In this document: piece by piece, positions 9,756 through 19,731 of the stretch
How positions within the stretch are numbered: position 1 is the stretch's first letter
Layout of the letters: each line of letters opens with the position of its first letter
Source of the DNA: Lentisphaera marina
Lineage (GTDB): Bacteria > Verrucomicrobiota > Lentisphaeria > Lentisphaerales > Lentisphaeraceae
Direction: 5' to 3'
Assembly: GCF_028745505.1 (NCBI RefSeq)
Contig: NZ_JAQZZL010000001.1
Span: forward strand, 1,116,001 to 1,180,000
Length of the DNA stretch: 64,000 nt
Translations under genes and position numbers: made by a program
Notes under the pieces: generated by a model
Told to the model about the DNA's origin: nothing
The model's input: the letters and a program-made list of their open reading frames with translations, nothing else
Database searches by the model: none

Positions 9756-9765
9756 GAATCAATGT

Positions 9766-11085
9766 GTGAACATTAAGCGCTACATAAGTCAGTTTAGAAA
9801 GTATATTCTTTTTGGCAACGAGACAACGGGGGATATTCCTTTCCCCTTGTATATGAAAAATCGACAATTTGTTTATTCATTCTTCTATATACTTAACTTT
9901 TATACACAGCGTTTTTTACCTTTGAATGTAAGACTACTGTTATGTTTCTGCTTTTTCTTTTTGGTATACTCAATACAAGACCCTGAACATATTTTGATGG
10001 TGCAGGGGATTTATTTCTTTGTGACAGCGTTTTTTATCAGCGCTGTAGTAGGACTTATCTTTAGACCACGCGTCAAATTCACCCGCCGTTTACCCTCGCG
10101 TTGTATGGCCAATACAGCCATCCAAGTCGACTACCAACTTAAAAATACATCTTCTCGAGCTATTTGGGACTTACGCATGGATAACTTTCCCTTTTTGAAT
10201 GCGGAGTTTGTTAAAGGGCATGCAGGGAGTGAATATTTAGCAGCTCACGAAGGGCAACATTTGAATACGGTTGTCATTTTCCCTTTTCGTGGTGTTGTTA
10301 AATTGCCGAGATCCTATGCTTGCAGTTCATTCCCTTTTGGTATGTTTGCATGGGGTTGTTTAGGTGGCGGAGATAATTCGGTTTTAGTTTTGCCGCAGGT
10401 TAGTGATTTAGATGATGTTGATTTGAGTTTCGGTGGTTATGCTGGAGAAGGTGAAGAAGATCGTAATTCGAATTCAAATGATACCGGTGATCAAGAGTTT
10501 ATGAAGATTAGGGAATACCGAGAAGGTGACCCCGTACGTCTGATTCATTGGTCAGCTACGGCGCGTTTGGGTCGTCCGGTTGTTAAAGATTTTAATGAAA
10601 GTAGTCATCGTAAAATATCGATTTATTTAGATGAAGTTTACAATCCCTCGATTTTAAAAGAACGTCACCTAAAAACCTATCCAGTATTCGAAGCTTCAAT
10701 TAGTTTAGCGGCATCCTTAGTCGATTGGGCCAAGAGAAATAAAGTAGGTATTTCCTATGTCTTTCTCAACAATCGAACTTATGAACTTGATGGTATGACG
10801 ATCGAAGAAGAAGCAGATTATGCGATGGAATTGTTAGCAAAGGTTCGTAATAATATTGATAAATCAACTCCCGCATTTCCCGAGATGGAAACTTTTTGTA
10901 CAGCAGAAGATGAGTCTGCATGCTTTGCGATCTTGAATCACCTTAATGACGAGAGAAAAGAATTTATTAAGAATCACCACGTTGGTACAAAGATAATGAC
11001 AGTGAATCCACGACTAGGGAAAGTCGATGGTATGGAGGTTGTTGATTATAATGAAGTTCTTGAAAATAGTTTGAGGACTCTTTAG
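9766..11085 (+). CDS. DUF58 membrane protein
   Basis: This 439-residue protein has two hydrophobic segments between about residues 50 and 105, then a soluble region. The DUF58 signature REYREGDPVRLIHWSATARL is clear, followed by GRPVVKDF. DUF58 proteins are VWA-like partners of MoxR ATPases. The GTG start lies 10 bases after the moxR stop and the stop is 2 bases before the transglutaminase start, so the three are one operon. Confidence 0.92.
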   Translation: MNIKRYISQFRKYILFGNETTGDIPFPLYMKNRQFVYSFFYILNFYTQRFLPLNVRLLLCFCFFFLVYSIQDPEHILMVQGIYFFVTAFFISAVVGLIFRPRVKFTRRLPSRCMANTAIQVDYQLKNTSSRAIWDLRMDNFPFLNAEFVKGHAGSEYLAAHEGQHLNTVVIFPFRGVVKLPRSYACSSFPFGMFAWGCLGGGDNSVLVLPQVSDLDDVDLSFGGYAGEGEEDRNSNSNDTGDQEFMKIREYREGDPVRLIHWSATARLGRPVVKDFNESSHRKISIYLDEVYNPSILKERHLKTYPVFEASISLAASLVDWAKRNKVGISYVFLNNRTYELDGMTIEEEADYAMELLAKVRNNIDKSTPAFPEMETFCTAEDESACFAILNHLNDERKEFIKNHHVGTKIMTVNPRLGKVDGMEVVDYNEVLENSLRTL

Positions 11086-11087
11086 AT

Positions 11088-13280
11088 ATGGATTTTAGAG
11101 AAGAAGCAGAGCTTAAAAAACGTCGCACAATAAGAGGCGCTCAGTTTTTCTGTGTGTTGGTATCATGTCTTCATTATTGGAGCTTAACTCAATCTATCTT
11201 GCCTTTAGTGACCTGTATCTTTGTTTTTGTTCCAATCCTTTTTCGGGGAGTGTATTTAAAACTGGGGACACGTACGATTGTTTATACTTTGGTTTCAGCG
11301 ATGATCTTGTCCGTTTTACCATATCAATTTATTAAACAAAATAATGTCTTTTTTATGCTGCCGGGTAATTTCTTAGTTCCTTTCTGCATTGTAGGTGCCG
11401 CCCATTTGTGTTTATTGGAGCAGAAGAGGATTATTCTGTCGGGCTTTTCAACCTTTATATTCTTGTGTTATTTGATTGGAGGTGATCTCAATACAGGGAA
11501 AGGAGCTTGGAAAATTAATAACGCCTTTTTTCTTGATTTAAGATGGAACTATTTGATATCTTTTTCCTTGTGTTTAATTGGTCTATTTGTGATGTACCGA
11601 GCTTATGGCTTATCTCGCTTTGTGATACGAAATAAAAAAGCGAGTAAGAAATGGCAAGCTAAGCTCATATGTGTCATGTCCTTTATAGGGATTTTTCTAC
11701 TCTCACCACATTTACAAAAGTCTTCGGTGCCAGCTCTTAGATACGTCGAGAATTATCTATTGACTCAATTGAATAGTATGGGGCGTCATTATCAGCGAGG
11801 CGCTAAAAGGTATGAAAATGAAAACAATATTAACCGTCCAGTTCACAATAAGTTTGGGAGAGACTTAGGTGTGATTGTCATGCGTGTTGCGGGGGAATAT
11901 CCACCTCAATTGCTAAGGTTTTATTCATATGATACGTATGAAAATGGGATTTGGATGCGTGAATTGGAAAACAAGACATCTGTACGTGAAGAGGATAGTG
12001 AAGAAGAGACAGTTGAGTTATTAGTTGTTGAAAATTATATTTTGAATCAAAATAAGTACAGTGAAAAGCTTCGAGAAACCACTGTGTACCCCACCAGTTT
12101 TTTAAGTGAAAAAATAGTGCCTTTATCTTATGACTCGGCTGGGATTTCTTTGTCAGTAGATAGCTTAGATGCCTATGTTGATAATAGTTTGGAGGCAAAG
12201 GGACTTTCTCAGGCCACAGGGATTAAACTTCTCCGGAGTGGTTTAGGGATGGATCGATCGATCACCAAACCGAGCGTAATGACAAAAGAAAATAAAGAGT
12301 TTTATTCTCAGGTGCCAGATAACTTAAGTGAGTACCTCAATTTGAGATGGCAAGATATGAGTCCAGTTACTCATAATGTTAGAGAGGCTGCTGAACGCAT
12401 TAAGGACTATTTCCATCTCAATTACACGTACGATTTAGATTTCGTGAACATGTATTATGAAGAAACCTATGCTTATGATGAAGATTTTGAAACAAAAGAT
12501 ATTATTGAGTTTTTTCTAAGTAGTGATTACAAAGCAGGTCACTGTGAGCTATTTGCAACATCTACAGTGCTTTTGTTAAGAAGTGCAGGTTTTCAAGCTA
12601 GATATGTGAGTGGAAGTACTGTTACGGAGCAAGCATCTAGTGGTGATTATATGATTACTCGAGCTAAAGATTTACATGCTTGGGTTGAAGTTTGGGATCC
12701 AAAGAAAAAAGTATGGTTTGATCTTGATCCGACTCCATCTCGAGGGGCCTTTTTTAAAGATTATAAACCTCAAGGATTGGATGCTTTTTTTGAGAGTATG
12801 AACTTTAAATTGAAAAAAATCTTCAGCTATGTATTACAAGGGGAAATTACAGTAGCCTTAGCCGCAGCTTTTTTTGCTGTCTATAATCCCTTAGTAGATT
12901 TTCTTAAAGAACCCATGAATGCGGGCGTAACTAGCCTTTGTATTTTACTGTTGATTACTTGGCGTATTGCCTGCTGGAAAAGAAAAAACAAGAGCGCCTC
13001 CCAGGGCATGAATAAAGAATTATTGAAGGCAAGAAAAATGATTCTGTCAATTGCACAAAAATATGTTCCTAGTCCAGAGCAAGGTTCTCATGAATACATG
13101 AGTATTGGGGAAATTAATTTCGCTTTAGCAAAGTTGGGTGTGGGTGAGCAAGTTCTTAAAGAAGTTGACTTCTATCAACAGTGCAGGTTCGGAGATCAAG
13201 CTTATGGCAAAGAACAATTGAAACAGTTAAAGAACAGTTTCAAATTGATTCCTCGCTTTATAAAAGAATCAAAGCTTTAA
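11088..13280 (+). CDS. TgpA-like transglutaminase-domain membrane protein
   Basis: This 730-residue protein has about six N-terminal membrane helices, an exported transglutaminase-like domain, one more helix near residue 620 and a cytoplasmic tail. The catalytic triad is visible as Cys486 in GHCELFA, His530 in LHAWVEVWD and Asp547 in LDPTPS. TgpA proteins are typical third partners of MoxR and DUF58; their substrate is generally unknown and is presumed to be in the envelope. The 3' end overlaps by 12 bases the end of the convergent gene at 13269. Confidence 0.92.
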   Translation: MDFREEAELKKRRTIRGAQFFCVLVSCLHYWSLTQSILPLVTCIFVFVPILFRGVYLKLGTRTIVYTLVSAMILSVLPYQFIKQNNVFFMLPGNFLVPFCIVGAAHLCLLEQKRIILSGFSTFIFLCYLIGGDLNTGKGAWKINNAFFLDLRWNYLISFSLCLIGLFVMYRAYGLSRFVIRNKKASKKWQAKLICVMSFIGIFLLSPHLQKSSVPALRYVENYLLTQLNSMGRHYQRGAKRYENENNINRPVHNKFGRDLGVIVMRVAGEYPPQLLRFYSYDTYENGIWMRELENKTSVREEDSEEETVELLVVENYILNQNKYSEKLRETTVYPTSFLSEKIVPLSYDSAGISLSVDSLDAYVDNSLEAKGLSQATGIKLLRSGLGMDRSITKPSVMTKENKEFYSQVPDNLSEYLNLRWQDMSPVTHNVREAAERIKDYFHLNYTYDLDFVNMYYEETYAYDEDFETKDIIEFFLSSDYKAGHCELFATSTVLLLRSAGFQARYVSGSTVTEQASSGDYMITRAKDLHAWVEVWDPKKKVWFDLDPTPSRGAFFKDYKPQGLDAFFESMNFKLKKIFSYVLQGEITVALAAAFFAVYNPLVDFLKEPMNAGVTSLCILLLITWRIACWKRKNKSASQGMNKELLKARKMILSIAQKYVPSPEQGSHEYMSIGEINFALAKLGVGEQVLKEVDFYQQCRFGDQAYGKEQLKQLKNSFKLIPRFIKESKL

Positions 13281-14189
13281 GTAACTATCTACGATGCCTA
13301 GAGCAACTAAACCATAATAACTTGATGCAGGATCAGCTTTGAGTTCACGACAGTGAGCTATAAAGCCACCAGTGTTTTGATAATGATCGTGGATGAAGTT
13401 TAATGTATCATTCTTAACCGAATCAAATGGTTTGTCTAAGTTTTTTAAAGAGAGTAGAGCGTGAGCAGTACTGTTGATGTCGCCGAAAGGCATGATGTGT
13501 GTTGCAAGAAAGCCTCCATCATCGGCCTGCTGTTCACAAATCCAGTTATTTAATTGGTGAGGAATATCTTCTTCAATTGATTTTAATAAACATATCGCAA
13601 AGTAGGTGGATGCAATAGACCCGTGTTCAGCTTCATACTGATGTCCAAATGCATCATCTTTTGCTTTAATCTTATTGAGTAGATTTAATACTTTAAGTTC
13701 TTCAGGAATAGCTTTTTCAATGTTTTGGTAAGTGGAAAATGCTAACCATGAGCCATAGAGACTAGAATGTGGGGATCTTTTTATGTGGCTCCAGCTAGAG
13801 TCAGGGCAACGGATTTGTAGTAAATGATCGGCTATGTCAGCAGCGAGAAATTTGTCTGGAGTATAGTTTTTTAATAGAGACCAACAGGCAGAGTAAGCTT
13901 CTAAATTTTGTAAATCCATATGTTGGATATTGGGGGCCTTATTTAAGGTGTTAAAAAGTGCCTTTTCGTATTTTTCTATGCCGTCTAGTGATTTTAAGGT
14001 GGCAAAGCAATGCCATGCAAGACTTAGGGTTTCTTCAGGTTTTTCACATTTAAATAAATCATTGATAATGAATGATTGAAGATAATCAATCGTAGTTTGT
14101 CTTTGCTCTTTATTGAGCAATGAGGCACCATTTGCTAATGCATCGAGTTCTGCTTGGCGAAAATAAAATGCGCTGGTTTCATTTCTCAT
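13269..14189 (-). CDS. Prenyltransferase/squalene-cyclase-like alpha-toroid protein
   Basis: This 306-residue protein is made of repeated helical units with QW-like motifs: QIRCPDSSWSHIKRSPHSS, CEQQADDGGFLATHIMPFG and HYQNTGGFIAHCRELKADPA, each followed by a helix such as STAHALLSLKNL. This is the alpha/alpha-toroid fold of prenyltransferase beta subunits and terpene cyclases. It lacks a signal peptide. Enzymatic function cannot be assigned; many bacterial members are not characterised. It is single and convergent with the TgpA-like gene. Confidence 0.7.
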   Translation of the reverse strand: MRNETSAFYFRQAELDALANGASLLNKEQRQTTIDYLQSFIINDLFKCEKPEETLSLAWHCFATLKSLDGIEKYEKALFNTLNKAPNIQHMDLQNLEAYSACWSLLKNYTPDKFLAADIADHLLQIRCPDSSWSHIKRSPHSSLYGSWLAFSTYQNIEKAIPEELKVLNLLNKIKAKDDAFGHQYEAEHGSIASTYFAICLLKSIEEDIPHQLNNWICEQQADDGGFLATHIMPFGDINSTAHALLSLKNLDKPFDSVKNDTLNFIHDHYQNTGGFIAHCRELKADPASSYYGLVALGIVDSYLKL

Positions 14190-14269
14190 AATTTCTTAAC
14201 CTTAAATTTAATGAATTTGAAGGTAGCACTGAATTTGTGGAACGAAATCATAGTTAATGAAATTGGAGC

Positions 14270-14300
14270 CAAAAAAAGCCACTCAATTTGAGTGGCTTTA
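14270..14300 (-). terminator. Terminator of the 62-residue protein gene
   Basis: The arms AAAGCCACTCA and TGAGTGGCTTT form a stem with a three-base loop. On the minus strand a run of T follows the stem. It is 20 bases after the stop of the gene at 14321. Confidence 0.85.
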
Positions 14301-14320
14301 GAAAATCTTTTTAGCGCAGA

Positions 14321-14509
14321 TTAGAGTTTGTCGTAATCAGCTTTGCTACAGAATTTAGTGAGCTTAGTACCATCGTCGTCAACAGCTTTGAAAGCGTAGC
14401 GAATTGAAGGGCCTTTAGCAGTCTCTTTTTCGTAAGTAACTTTACTTACGCTACCAGAACTGATTTTAACTTTAGCTTTTTTCTTTACGTTGTAGAATTC
14501 AATATCCAT
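14321..14509 (-). CDS. Small basic protein of unknown function
   Basis: This is a 62-residue Lys-rich protein (MDIEFYNVKKKAKVKI at the N-terminus, KLTKFCSKADYDKL at the end). The start is the ATG at 14509 because GGAG lies 7 bases upstream; a start 12 codons earlier has no such site. It is alone, with about 270 bases of AT-rich leader and its own terminator, which suggests independent and perhaps strong expression. I cannot name a family. Confidence 0.8.
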   Translation of the reverse strand: MDIEFYNVKKKAKVKISSGSVSKVTYEKETAKGPSIRYAFKAVDDDGTKLTKFCSKADYDKL

Positions 14510-14779
14510 GTTTTTGCTCCTTAGCATATTTGTTATAGGTGACAATTAAAATTACTTGTTTTTAAAGGGAAAAAAAGTGTTTTTTGAGCTTAGCCCATAG
14601 AAATTCGAGAAAAATCCCGATTTTTTCCAAAAAAAGTGCTTTTTGTCATGTCTTATGAGACGTTTTTGAACGTGTTAATTAACTTTTTTTTGAACAGGGT
14701 TCGTACAGGAGTGCGGGAAAGATGAATTCAAAAGCTGTTAATTGCGATATATTGTATAAAAAAAATAAAAGTTTTACGC

Positions 14780-15256
14780 TTATTTAATAACTTCGTGTCT
14801 TATGTCTTGGAGTTCGTGGGAAAACTTCGAATAAGTTAAAAGGTTTATCTTAAGCTGGTCAGGTGCTAAGAAAATTAATTCGTTAATGTCATCGGTGCCA
14901 ATAGAGCTAATGTCAATGCTCTTGAAGTTAATGAGCATGAGTGGACTCAGATCATTGAGAGGAGATCGTCCTTGGATTTTCAGCGAATCGGAAGCAATGT
15001 CTACCGTGTCTATATACTTATTAAGTTTTTTTAATAATACTGAAAATAAAGCTTGTCTCTCTTTTAGCGTTATGGCTTCTTTTAATGAGTGACTAAGGTT
15101 CGACATTGCTAGGTCATTGTTTTCCTCATCTAAAAATTCATAAATCTTAATAAGATTAGTGGATCTAAATTTTTGAGTGTCCTCAGTCATCTTGAAACAA
15201 AGTTTAGCTATGGGCTGATAGTTTTGTCCAAGTGCATCCAGTTTCCATCCAGCCAT
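14780..15256 (-). CDS. C-terminal part of the kinase, in the -1 frame
   Basis: This is an open frame of 158 codons whose ATG overlaps the last codon of a T TTA AAA heptamer inside the kinase gene at 15208. No separate ribosome binding site is visible. Its end has a regular leucine pattern (SPLNDLSPLMLINFKSIDIS, then LKINLLTYSKFSHELQDIR), like leucine-rich tails on other kinases of this phylum (recalled, not checked). I infer that it is the tail of the upstream kinase, made by -1 frameshifting or disconnected by a one-base mutation. Independent translation is the alternative. Confidence 0.6.
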   Translation of the reverse strand: MAGWKLDALGQNYQPIAKLCFKMTEDTQKFRSTNLIKIYEFLDEENNDLAMSNLSHSLKEAITLKERQALFSVLLKKLNKYIDTVDIASDSLKIQGRSPLNDLSPLMLINFKSIDISSIGTDDINELIFLAPDQLKINLLTYSKFSHELQDIRHEVIK

Positions 15257-16515
15257 TTTAAATTACAGATGTGATTAATCGCAGCCAGTTTCAAGATCTT
15301 CTCATTTCTTGGATGGTAGACTAAGGCTTGGCTGATTAAGGACCCTGCTTCTCTAGTTTTGAAATTATAAAGTAGTTTATAATGCCTATCCAGTATTAAA
15401 GTCGTGTCGTTAAGATTAAGGTTTGATGGATGCGAAGGTAATTTATGGGTGAGCTTATTGTTAAGGTGAGTGTTTAAATTTTTATAATGAAGCGTTAAAG
15501 AAAGGACAATGGCAAAAGCAGCACAGAAAAAGATTGTTCTTAGATTTCGTTTACAAAATAATAAAAAGACAGTTCCTTGTCCAGCTGCCTGTGATGAAGG
15601 AGCAAAACCATTTATCCAGTTTTCTAAGTCTTGTTTTAGTAGGTGGACGGCTTGATAACGTAGTTCGGGGTCTTCACTCATTGCTTTATTAATTATGGAT
15701 AAAAGCCCACTGGGGGTATGTTCAGGATCTTTTTGAAAATCTGGGTCAAGAGGTCCACGCAGACTAATTAAACACTTTAACAAAACACCTAATGAGTAAA
15801 CGTCACAACGCGGGCTTGGATCGAAAACTTTTGATACCTTAAGTTCCGGGGCAATAAAGCCAGGAGTTCCACAGACAATCCGATTAGCTTTAAGTTCTTT
15901 CTTTGAATTTAAGTGGTAAGCTAGGCCCCAGTCACAAACTAGGAGCTCACCGAATGACCCCGTTTGGATGTTTTCTGGTTTCAAATCTAGGTGGATAACA
16001 TCGCGGCTATGAGCATAGGAAATGGCATCACAGATTTTTAGGAACATATTAATTTTATTCTTGAGTACGAGAGCGGGAGAATCAACTTGTTTTTGGCTTT
16101 CTCGACGAATTAAATCTGCTAGGTTTTCTCCAGTCAATAAAGGCATTGTAAAGAAAGGCTCACCTTTATCATCGTGGCCAATGTCGTATATGGGCATAAT
16201 GTTGGGGTGTTCAAGTCTAGCTGTAATTGTGGATTCGCGAGTGAATTGCTCTAGATCTTGTTGGCTACGGATATTTTTGAGTACGGCCATCGCTACGTCT
16301 CTCCCACACAGCTGATCGTAAGTTTTATAAATGTGTTTCATTCCACCGCTGCTTAGGCTCTCAGGTTTTTGGTAGCGACATTCGGGGGAAGAGAAGTCTA
16401 AGTAGGCATCTGGTTTCCTGCTGTTGGAAGCGGTGTCATCCATTTGTAGGATGTCTCCAAGACCAGAATGCATACTTTCGTATATATTGAGTGTGTCTTG
16501 GGGGTCCATATTCAT
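15208..16515 (-). CDS. Serine/threonine protein kinase, membrane-anchored
   Basis: This 435-residue protein has a eukaryotic-type kinase domain over about residues 50-300. Visible motifs are AMAVLKN with the beta-3 Lys, HLDLKPENI (HRD with Leu for Arg, catalytic Asp kept), CDWGLAY (DFG as DWG) and GTPGFIAPEL. A membrane helix follows (FFCAAFAIVLSLTL), then an outer helical region that ends abruptly at a TAG at 15208. Read in the -1 frame from the heptamer at 15256-15262, it continues for 157 more residues. A second ATG two codons after the first has better AGG spacing. Confidence 0.88.
   Translation of the reverse strand: MNMDPQDTLNIYESMHSGLGDILQMDDTASNSRKPDAYLDFSSPECRYQKPESLSSGGMKHIYKTYDQLCGRDVAMAVLKNIRSQQDLEQFTRESTITARLEHPNIMPIYDIGHDDKGEPFFTMPLLTGENLADLIRRESQKQVDSPALVLKNKINMFLKICDAISYAHSRDVIHLDLKPENIQTGSFGELLVCDWGLAYHLNSKKELKANRIVCGTPGFIAPELKVSKVFDPSPRCDVYSLGVLLKCLISLRGPLDPDFQKDPEHTPSGLLSIINKAMSEDPELRYQAVHLLKQDLENWINGFAPSSQAAGQGTVFLLFCKRNLRTIFFCAAFAIVLSLTLHYKNLNTHLNNKLTHKLPSHPSNLNLNDTTLILDRHYKLLYNFKTREAGSLISQALVYHPRNEKILKLAAINHICNLKWLDGNWMHLDKTISP
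15256..15262 (-). promoter_or_regulatory. Candidate -1 frameshift heptamer T TTA AAA
   Basis: In the kinase frame the codons read AAT TTA AAA TGG, so T TTA AAA is exactly in the X XXY YYZ phase needed for a -1 slip. The zero frame stops 15 codons later while the -1 frame stays open for 157 codons. A possible downstream stem pairs GGCTG with CAGCC about 32 bases apart, but it starts without the usual spacer. Confidence 0.45.
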
Positions 16516-16517
16516 TC

Positions 16518-16543
16518 CTATAGTATATATCTACATACTATAG
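16518..16543. promoter_or_regulatory. 9-bp inverted repeat upstream of the kinase gene
   Basis: The arms CTATAGTAT and ATACTATAG are separated by 8 bases and lie immediately upstream of the kinase start. They could be an operator or part of the promoter; no known regulator is recognised. Confidence 0.4.
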
Positions 16544-16550
16544 AAGAAAA

Positions 16551-16586
16551 AAAGAGCTTTGAAATTCTGAATCTCAAAGCTCTTTA
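16551..16586 (-). terminator. Terminator of the symporter operon
   Basis: The stem AAAGAGCTTTGA / TCAAAGCTCTTT is flanked by A and T runs and is about 25 bases after the symporter stop on the minus strand. It may act in both directions. Confidence 0.8.
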
Positions 16587-16608
16587 AAAATTGTCGTAAA
16601 ATTAATTC

Positions 16609-18378
16609 TTAGTGTGTGGCTTCTCCGGCACCGCTTGGAATGCGGATGTGTTCGACCATGTCCTGTACTTCTTGTGGAGGCGCTGGAGTGAATGCACTAA
16701 TCACAAAAGTAACGATAAAGTTAATGAACATACCTACAAAACCAATGCCTTCAGGTGATATACCAAAGAGGTAGTTAGTATGATCTGCAATGAATTGGAA
16801 GTAGACTATGTACGCAAAAGTGAAAGTAATACCACAGATCATTCCCGTAACGGCCCCCTCTTTATTGACTCTCTTAGAAAAGATTCCCATTAATAAGGTG
16901 GGGAAAAACGATGATGCAGCCAAACCAAAGGCAAAGGCAACTGTTTTAGCCACGAAGCTAGATGGTGGGTTGATGCCGAAATATGAAGCAATAACTAAAG
17001 CACCGAATGAAGCCATTCTCGCATAAGCCATTTCCTGTTTATCAGTAATGTTTGGATTAACAATTTTCTTCATGAGGTCGTGAGATATTGAAGTCGAAAG
17101 GACTAAGAGCAGACCCGCCGCAGTAGAAAGTGCAGCCGCAACACAGCCCGCCATCACCAAGGCAATTAGCCACTTTGGAAGTCCTGCCATCTCTGGGTTG
17201 GCTAAGACAATAATATCCCTATCGTAATAAACTTCGTTTAAATCTGTAGTTAATTCGTTTTTTACTAAACGTTGACCATGATCACCACGCGTTTCAGCTT
17301 CCATTACAGGTTTTCCATTAAAGGCTTTGCCTTTGCCATATTGGATGATACCATCGTTGTTCTTGTCAACCCAAGCGATCATCCCTTGGTTTTCCCAGTT
17401 TTTAAACCATGAAGGAGCTTCAGTGTAAGTCTTGTTGTTGATCTCATCGACTAAATTAGTACGAGCAAAAAGGCCTAGAGCCGGTGCCGTTAAGTAGATG
17501 ATAGCAATAAAGAAAAGCGTCCAACAGGCTGATTTTCTTACCGCTTTTACGCTTTTTACAGTGAAGAAACGCACGATAACGTGGGGTAATCCTGCCGTGC
17601 CTGCCATGAGCGCGGCAGTAATACAAAACATGTCGGTTGTACTTAGGGATCCATCGGTGTACTTCGTGACCCCCAGTTCGACGGAGAGATCATTCATTTT
17701 TTGAAGCAGGGGAACGGCTTCGCCTCCTCCTTTAGTGAAGTCGCCAATTAAGCCCATTTGTGGAATGACATTACCAGTGAGAGCTAATGAGATGAAAATG
17801 ACTGGAATTGTATAGGCAAAAACCATGACGCAATACTGAGCTACTTGTGTATAGGTGATGCCTTTCATGCCACCCAAGCCAGCGTAGAAGAAAACAATAC
17901 TTGCACCGATGATCACACCAGTGGCAATTTCAATGTTAAATAGTCGTGAGAAGACAATGCCTACGCCCCTCATTTGACCCATTATATAGGTCATGCAGAT
18001 AAAAATCGCGCAGAATACAGCGACAAGTCGAGCTGTTTTTGAGTAAAAACGGTCACCGACAAAATCTGGAACAGTAGCTTTACCAAATTTTCTGAGGTAA
18101 GGGACCATTAAAGTAGTAAGTAGTACAAAACCACCCGTCCAGCCCATTAAGAAGCGAGAGGCATCATAACCTGATGCAGCGACAATTCCGGCCATGGATA
18201 TGAAGGTAGCGGCAGACATCCAGTCAGCACCAGTAGCCATTCCGTTGGCTAGCGCAGAAACCCCGCCACCAGCCGTGTAATATTCTTTAGTTGAACCTGC
18301 TTTCGCCCAAAGAGCAATGCCGATGTAGATACCAAAAGTGATCCCGATAAAAATAAAGTTCCAAACATCTTGTGACAT
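16609..18378 (-). CDS. Sodium:solute symporter, VC_2705-type
   Basis: This 589-residue SSS-family transporter has about 13 membrane helices. The motif [13 protein letters not shown] is typical of acetate/short-acid symporters of the ActP type. A large loop near residues 310-390 holds an EF-hand-like Ca-binding loop, [13 protein letters not shown]. The gene starts at an overlapping TAATG with the DUF4212 gene upstream, the usual small partner of VC_2705-type symporters. I infer uptake of a short organic acid coupled to Na+; the substrate is not shown. Confidence 0.92.
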   Translation of the reverse strand: MSQDVWNFIFIGITFGIYIGIALWAKAGSTKEYYTAGGGVSALANGMATGADWMSAATFISMAGIVAASGYDASRFLMGWTGGFVLLTTLMVPYLRKFGKATVPDFVGDRFYSKTARLVAVFCAIFICMTYIMGQMRGVGIVFSRLFNIEIATGVIIGASIVFFYAGLGGMKGITYTQVAQYCVMVFAYTIPVIFISLALTGNVIPQMGLIGDFTKGGGEAVPLLQKMNDLSVELGVTKYTDGSLSTTDMFCITAALMAGTAGLPHVIVRFFTVKSVKAVRKSACWTLFFIAIIYLTAPALGLFARTNLVDEINNKTYTEAPSWFKNWENQGMIAWVDKNNDGIIQYGKGKAFNGKPVMEAETRGDHGQRLVKNELTTDLNEVYYDRDIIVLANPEMAGLPKWLIALVMAGCVAAALSTAAGLLLVLSTSISHDLMKKIVNPNITDKQEMAYARMASFGALVIASYFGINPPSSFVAKTVAFAFGLAASSFFPTLLMGIFSKRVNKEGAVTGMICGITFTFAYIVYFQFIADHTNYLFGISPEGIGFVGMFINFIVTFVISAFTPAPPQEVQDMVEHIRIPSGAGEATH

Positions 18379-18650
18379 TAGCTATCCTCACCAAAACCGT
18401 GTTTTTCATCAAGCTTATTCATTAAGAATGTGTAAGCTAAGAGGAGAAGGACGAAGCCAATGATGGAACCTTGTTGAGCCATCCAGAAGCCAAAGGGTGC
18501 ATTGCCAATTTTAGGCATATTTGCATCCATCCAAGTTCTGAACAAAATGGCGCAGCCAAAGCTGATGAAAGCCCAGATTATTAATATGGAGCCAACTATT
18601 TTTAGGCTTCCTTTATAGTGCTCTGCAGCACTGTCTTTATTGTCACTCAT
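18378..18650 (-). CDS. DUF4212 small subunit of sodium symporter
   Basis: This 90-residue protein has two membrane helices ([20 protein letters not shown] and [17 protein letters not shown]). It is directly upstream of, and overlaps by one base, the SSS symporter gene, which is the standard arrangement for DUF4212 and VC_2705-family transporters. The ATG at 18650 is chosen for its AGGA site; a longer frame would run into the prenyltransferase gene. Confidence 0.88.
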   Translation of the reverse strand: MSDNKDSAAEHYKGSLKIVGSILIIWAFISFGCAILFRTWMDANMPKIGNAPFGFWMAQQGSIIGFVLLLLAYTFLMNKLDEKHGFGEDS

Positions 18651-18673
18651 GTGTATTCCTATCGACTTAATAA

Positions 18674-19618
18674 TTACATATATAAATTGATGATAAAACC
18701 CGCCACTAATAAACACCAAGATTTGAATTTTGTTTCGATCGCACGCTTACAAAGAGGGGTTAATGTTGCAGAATTTTGCAAATCTTTGGAGTTTGGGGTC
18801 TTGTAGTATCCTTTATAAAGTAAAAAAAGTGGATAAAAGCAGGAGATGAGGCATAAGGGCGGTAAATGACCCAGGTAAATGGCTAGGATTAATGAGGAGA
18901 AGGCCAGTACAGTAACAAGGCGATGAAGAGTGAACCCATTTTCGATTCCTAATCTTACGACTAGGTTATTTTTTTGGACCTGTCTATCTGCAGTGAAGTC
19001 GGGGATTTCATTCATCAAGATGATAGCAAAACCAAGGAAGCCTAAGAAAAATGACGGCAGCACAATTTCTGCATGGAGCTCGCCAACAATAGCGAAATAC
19101 ATGGCGGCAATAATGAATAAACCGTTATTCAAGAAGATCACAATTTCGCCCAAGCCACGGTGCGAGAATTTAAGTGGGGGGGCAGAATAGCCCCAACATG
19201 AGATGAGCCCTAAAATTGCAAAAATTAAAACTTCAATTCTACTGAGGTAAGCAATGATCATGGAACCAATGAGTGCAATTGCGAAAAATAAATAGGACAT
19301 TTTTAAAACTCGTTTAGGTGCGAGTTTACCTTCTTCCAGGACACGTGTGCCACCACTAAAAGGTGTGTGAATTTCAACTAAAGCATCGTTTCCAGAGATA
19401 TGATCATAGTACTCATTAATCATATCTGCCCCCAAGTGAAAAAGCAGACAACCAATAAGAATTAAGAAGGTTAAGAGAGGTGCAAAAATTTGATGGTGGT
19501 GATATATGAGTAAGCTACCGAGGAAAACGGGCATAGCTGAAATGAAAAAGAACCCTTGCGACATGCGCATAACTTTCATCCAGTTAATTAAGTCTTCGCT
19601 TTTTTCGATGTATTTCAT
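18674..19618 (-). CDS. UbiA-family prenyltransferase, MenA-like
   Basis: This 314-residue integral membrane enzyme has about eight helices. The two Asp-rich motifs that bind prenyl diphosphate are visible as NEYYDHISGND near residue 70 and NEIPDFTADRQ near residue 200. The first is closest to 1,4-dihydroxy-2-naphthoate polyprenyltransferase, which would place it in menaquinone synthesis. That fits a cell with NrfHA, which takes electrons from menaquinol. No other men gene is in the window. Confidence 0.85.
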   Translation of the reverse strand: MKYIEKSEDLINWMKVMRMSQGFFFISAMPVFLGSLLIYHHHQIFAPLLTFLILIGCLLFHLGADMINEYYDHISGNDALVEIHTPFSGGTRVLEEGKLAPKRVLKMSYLFFAIALIGSMIIAYLSRIEVLIFAILGLISCWGYSAPPLKFSHRGLGEIVIFLNNGLFIIAAMYFAIVGELHAEIVLPSFFLGFLGFAIILMNEIPDFTADRQVQKNNLVVRLGIENGFTLHRLVTVLAFSSLILAIYLGHLPPLCLISCFYPLFLLYKGYYKTPNSKDLQNSATLTPLCKRAIETKFKSWCLLVAGFIINLYM

Positions 19619-19731
19619 GTGTTCCTAATGTGAAATTATTTTTAAATTAGTGGAATGTAGTTTGCTTCATATTTGTTGCAAGTCACCCAGTTAATGCTAG
19701 TTTTATGAGCTATTTTTAAAGGAGTTTATAA

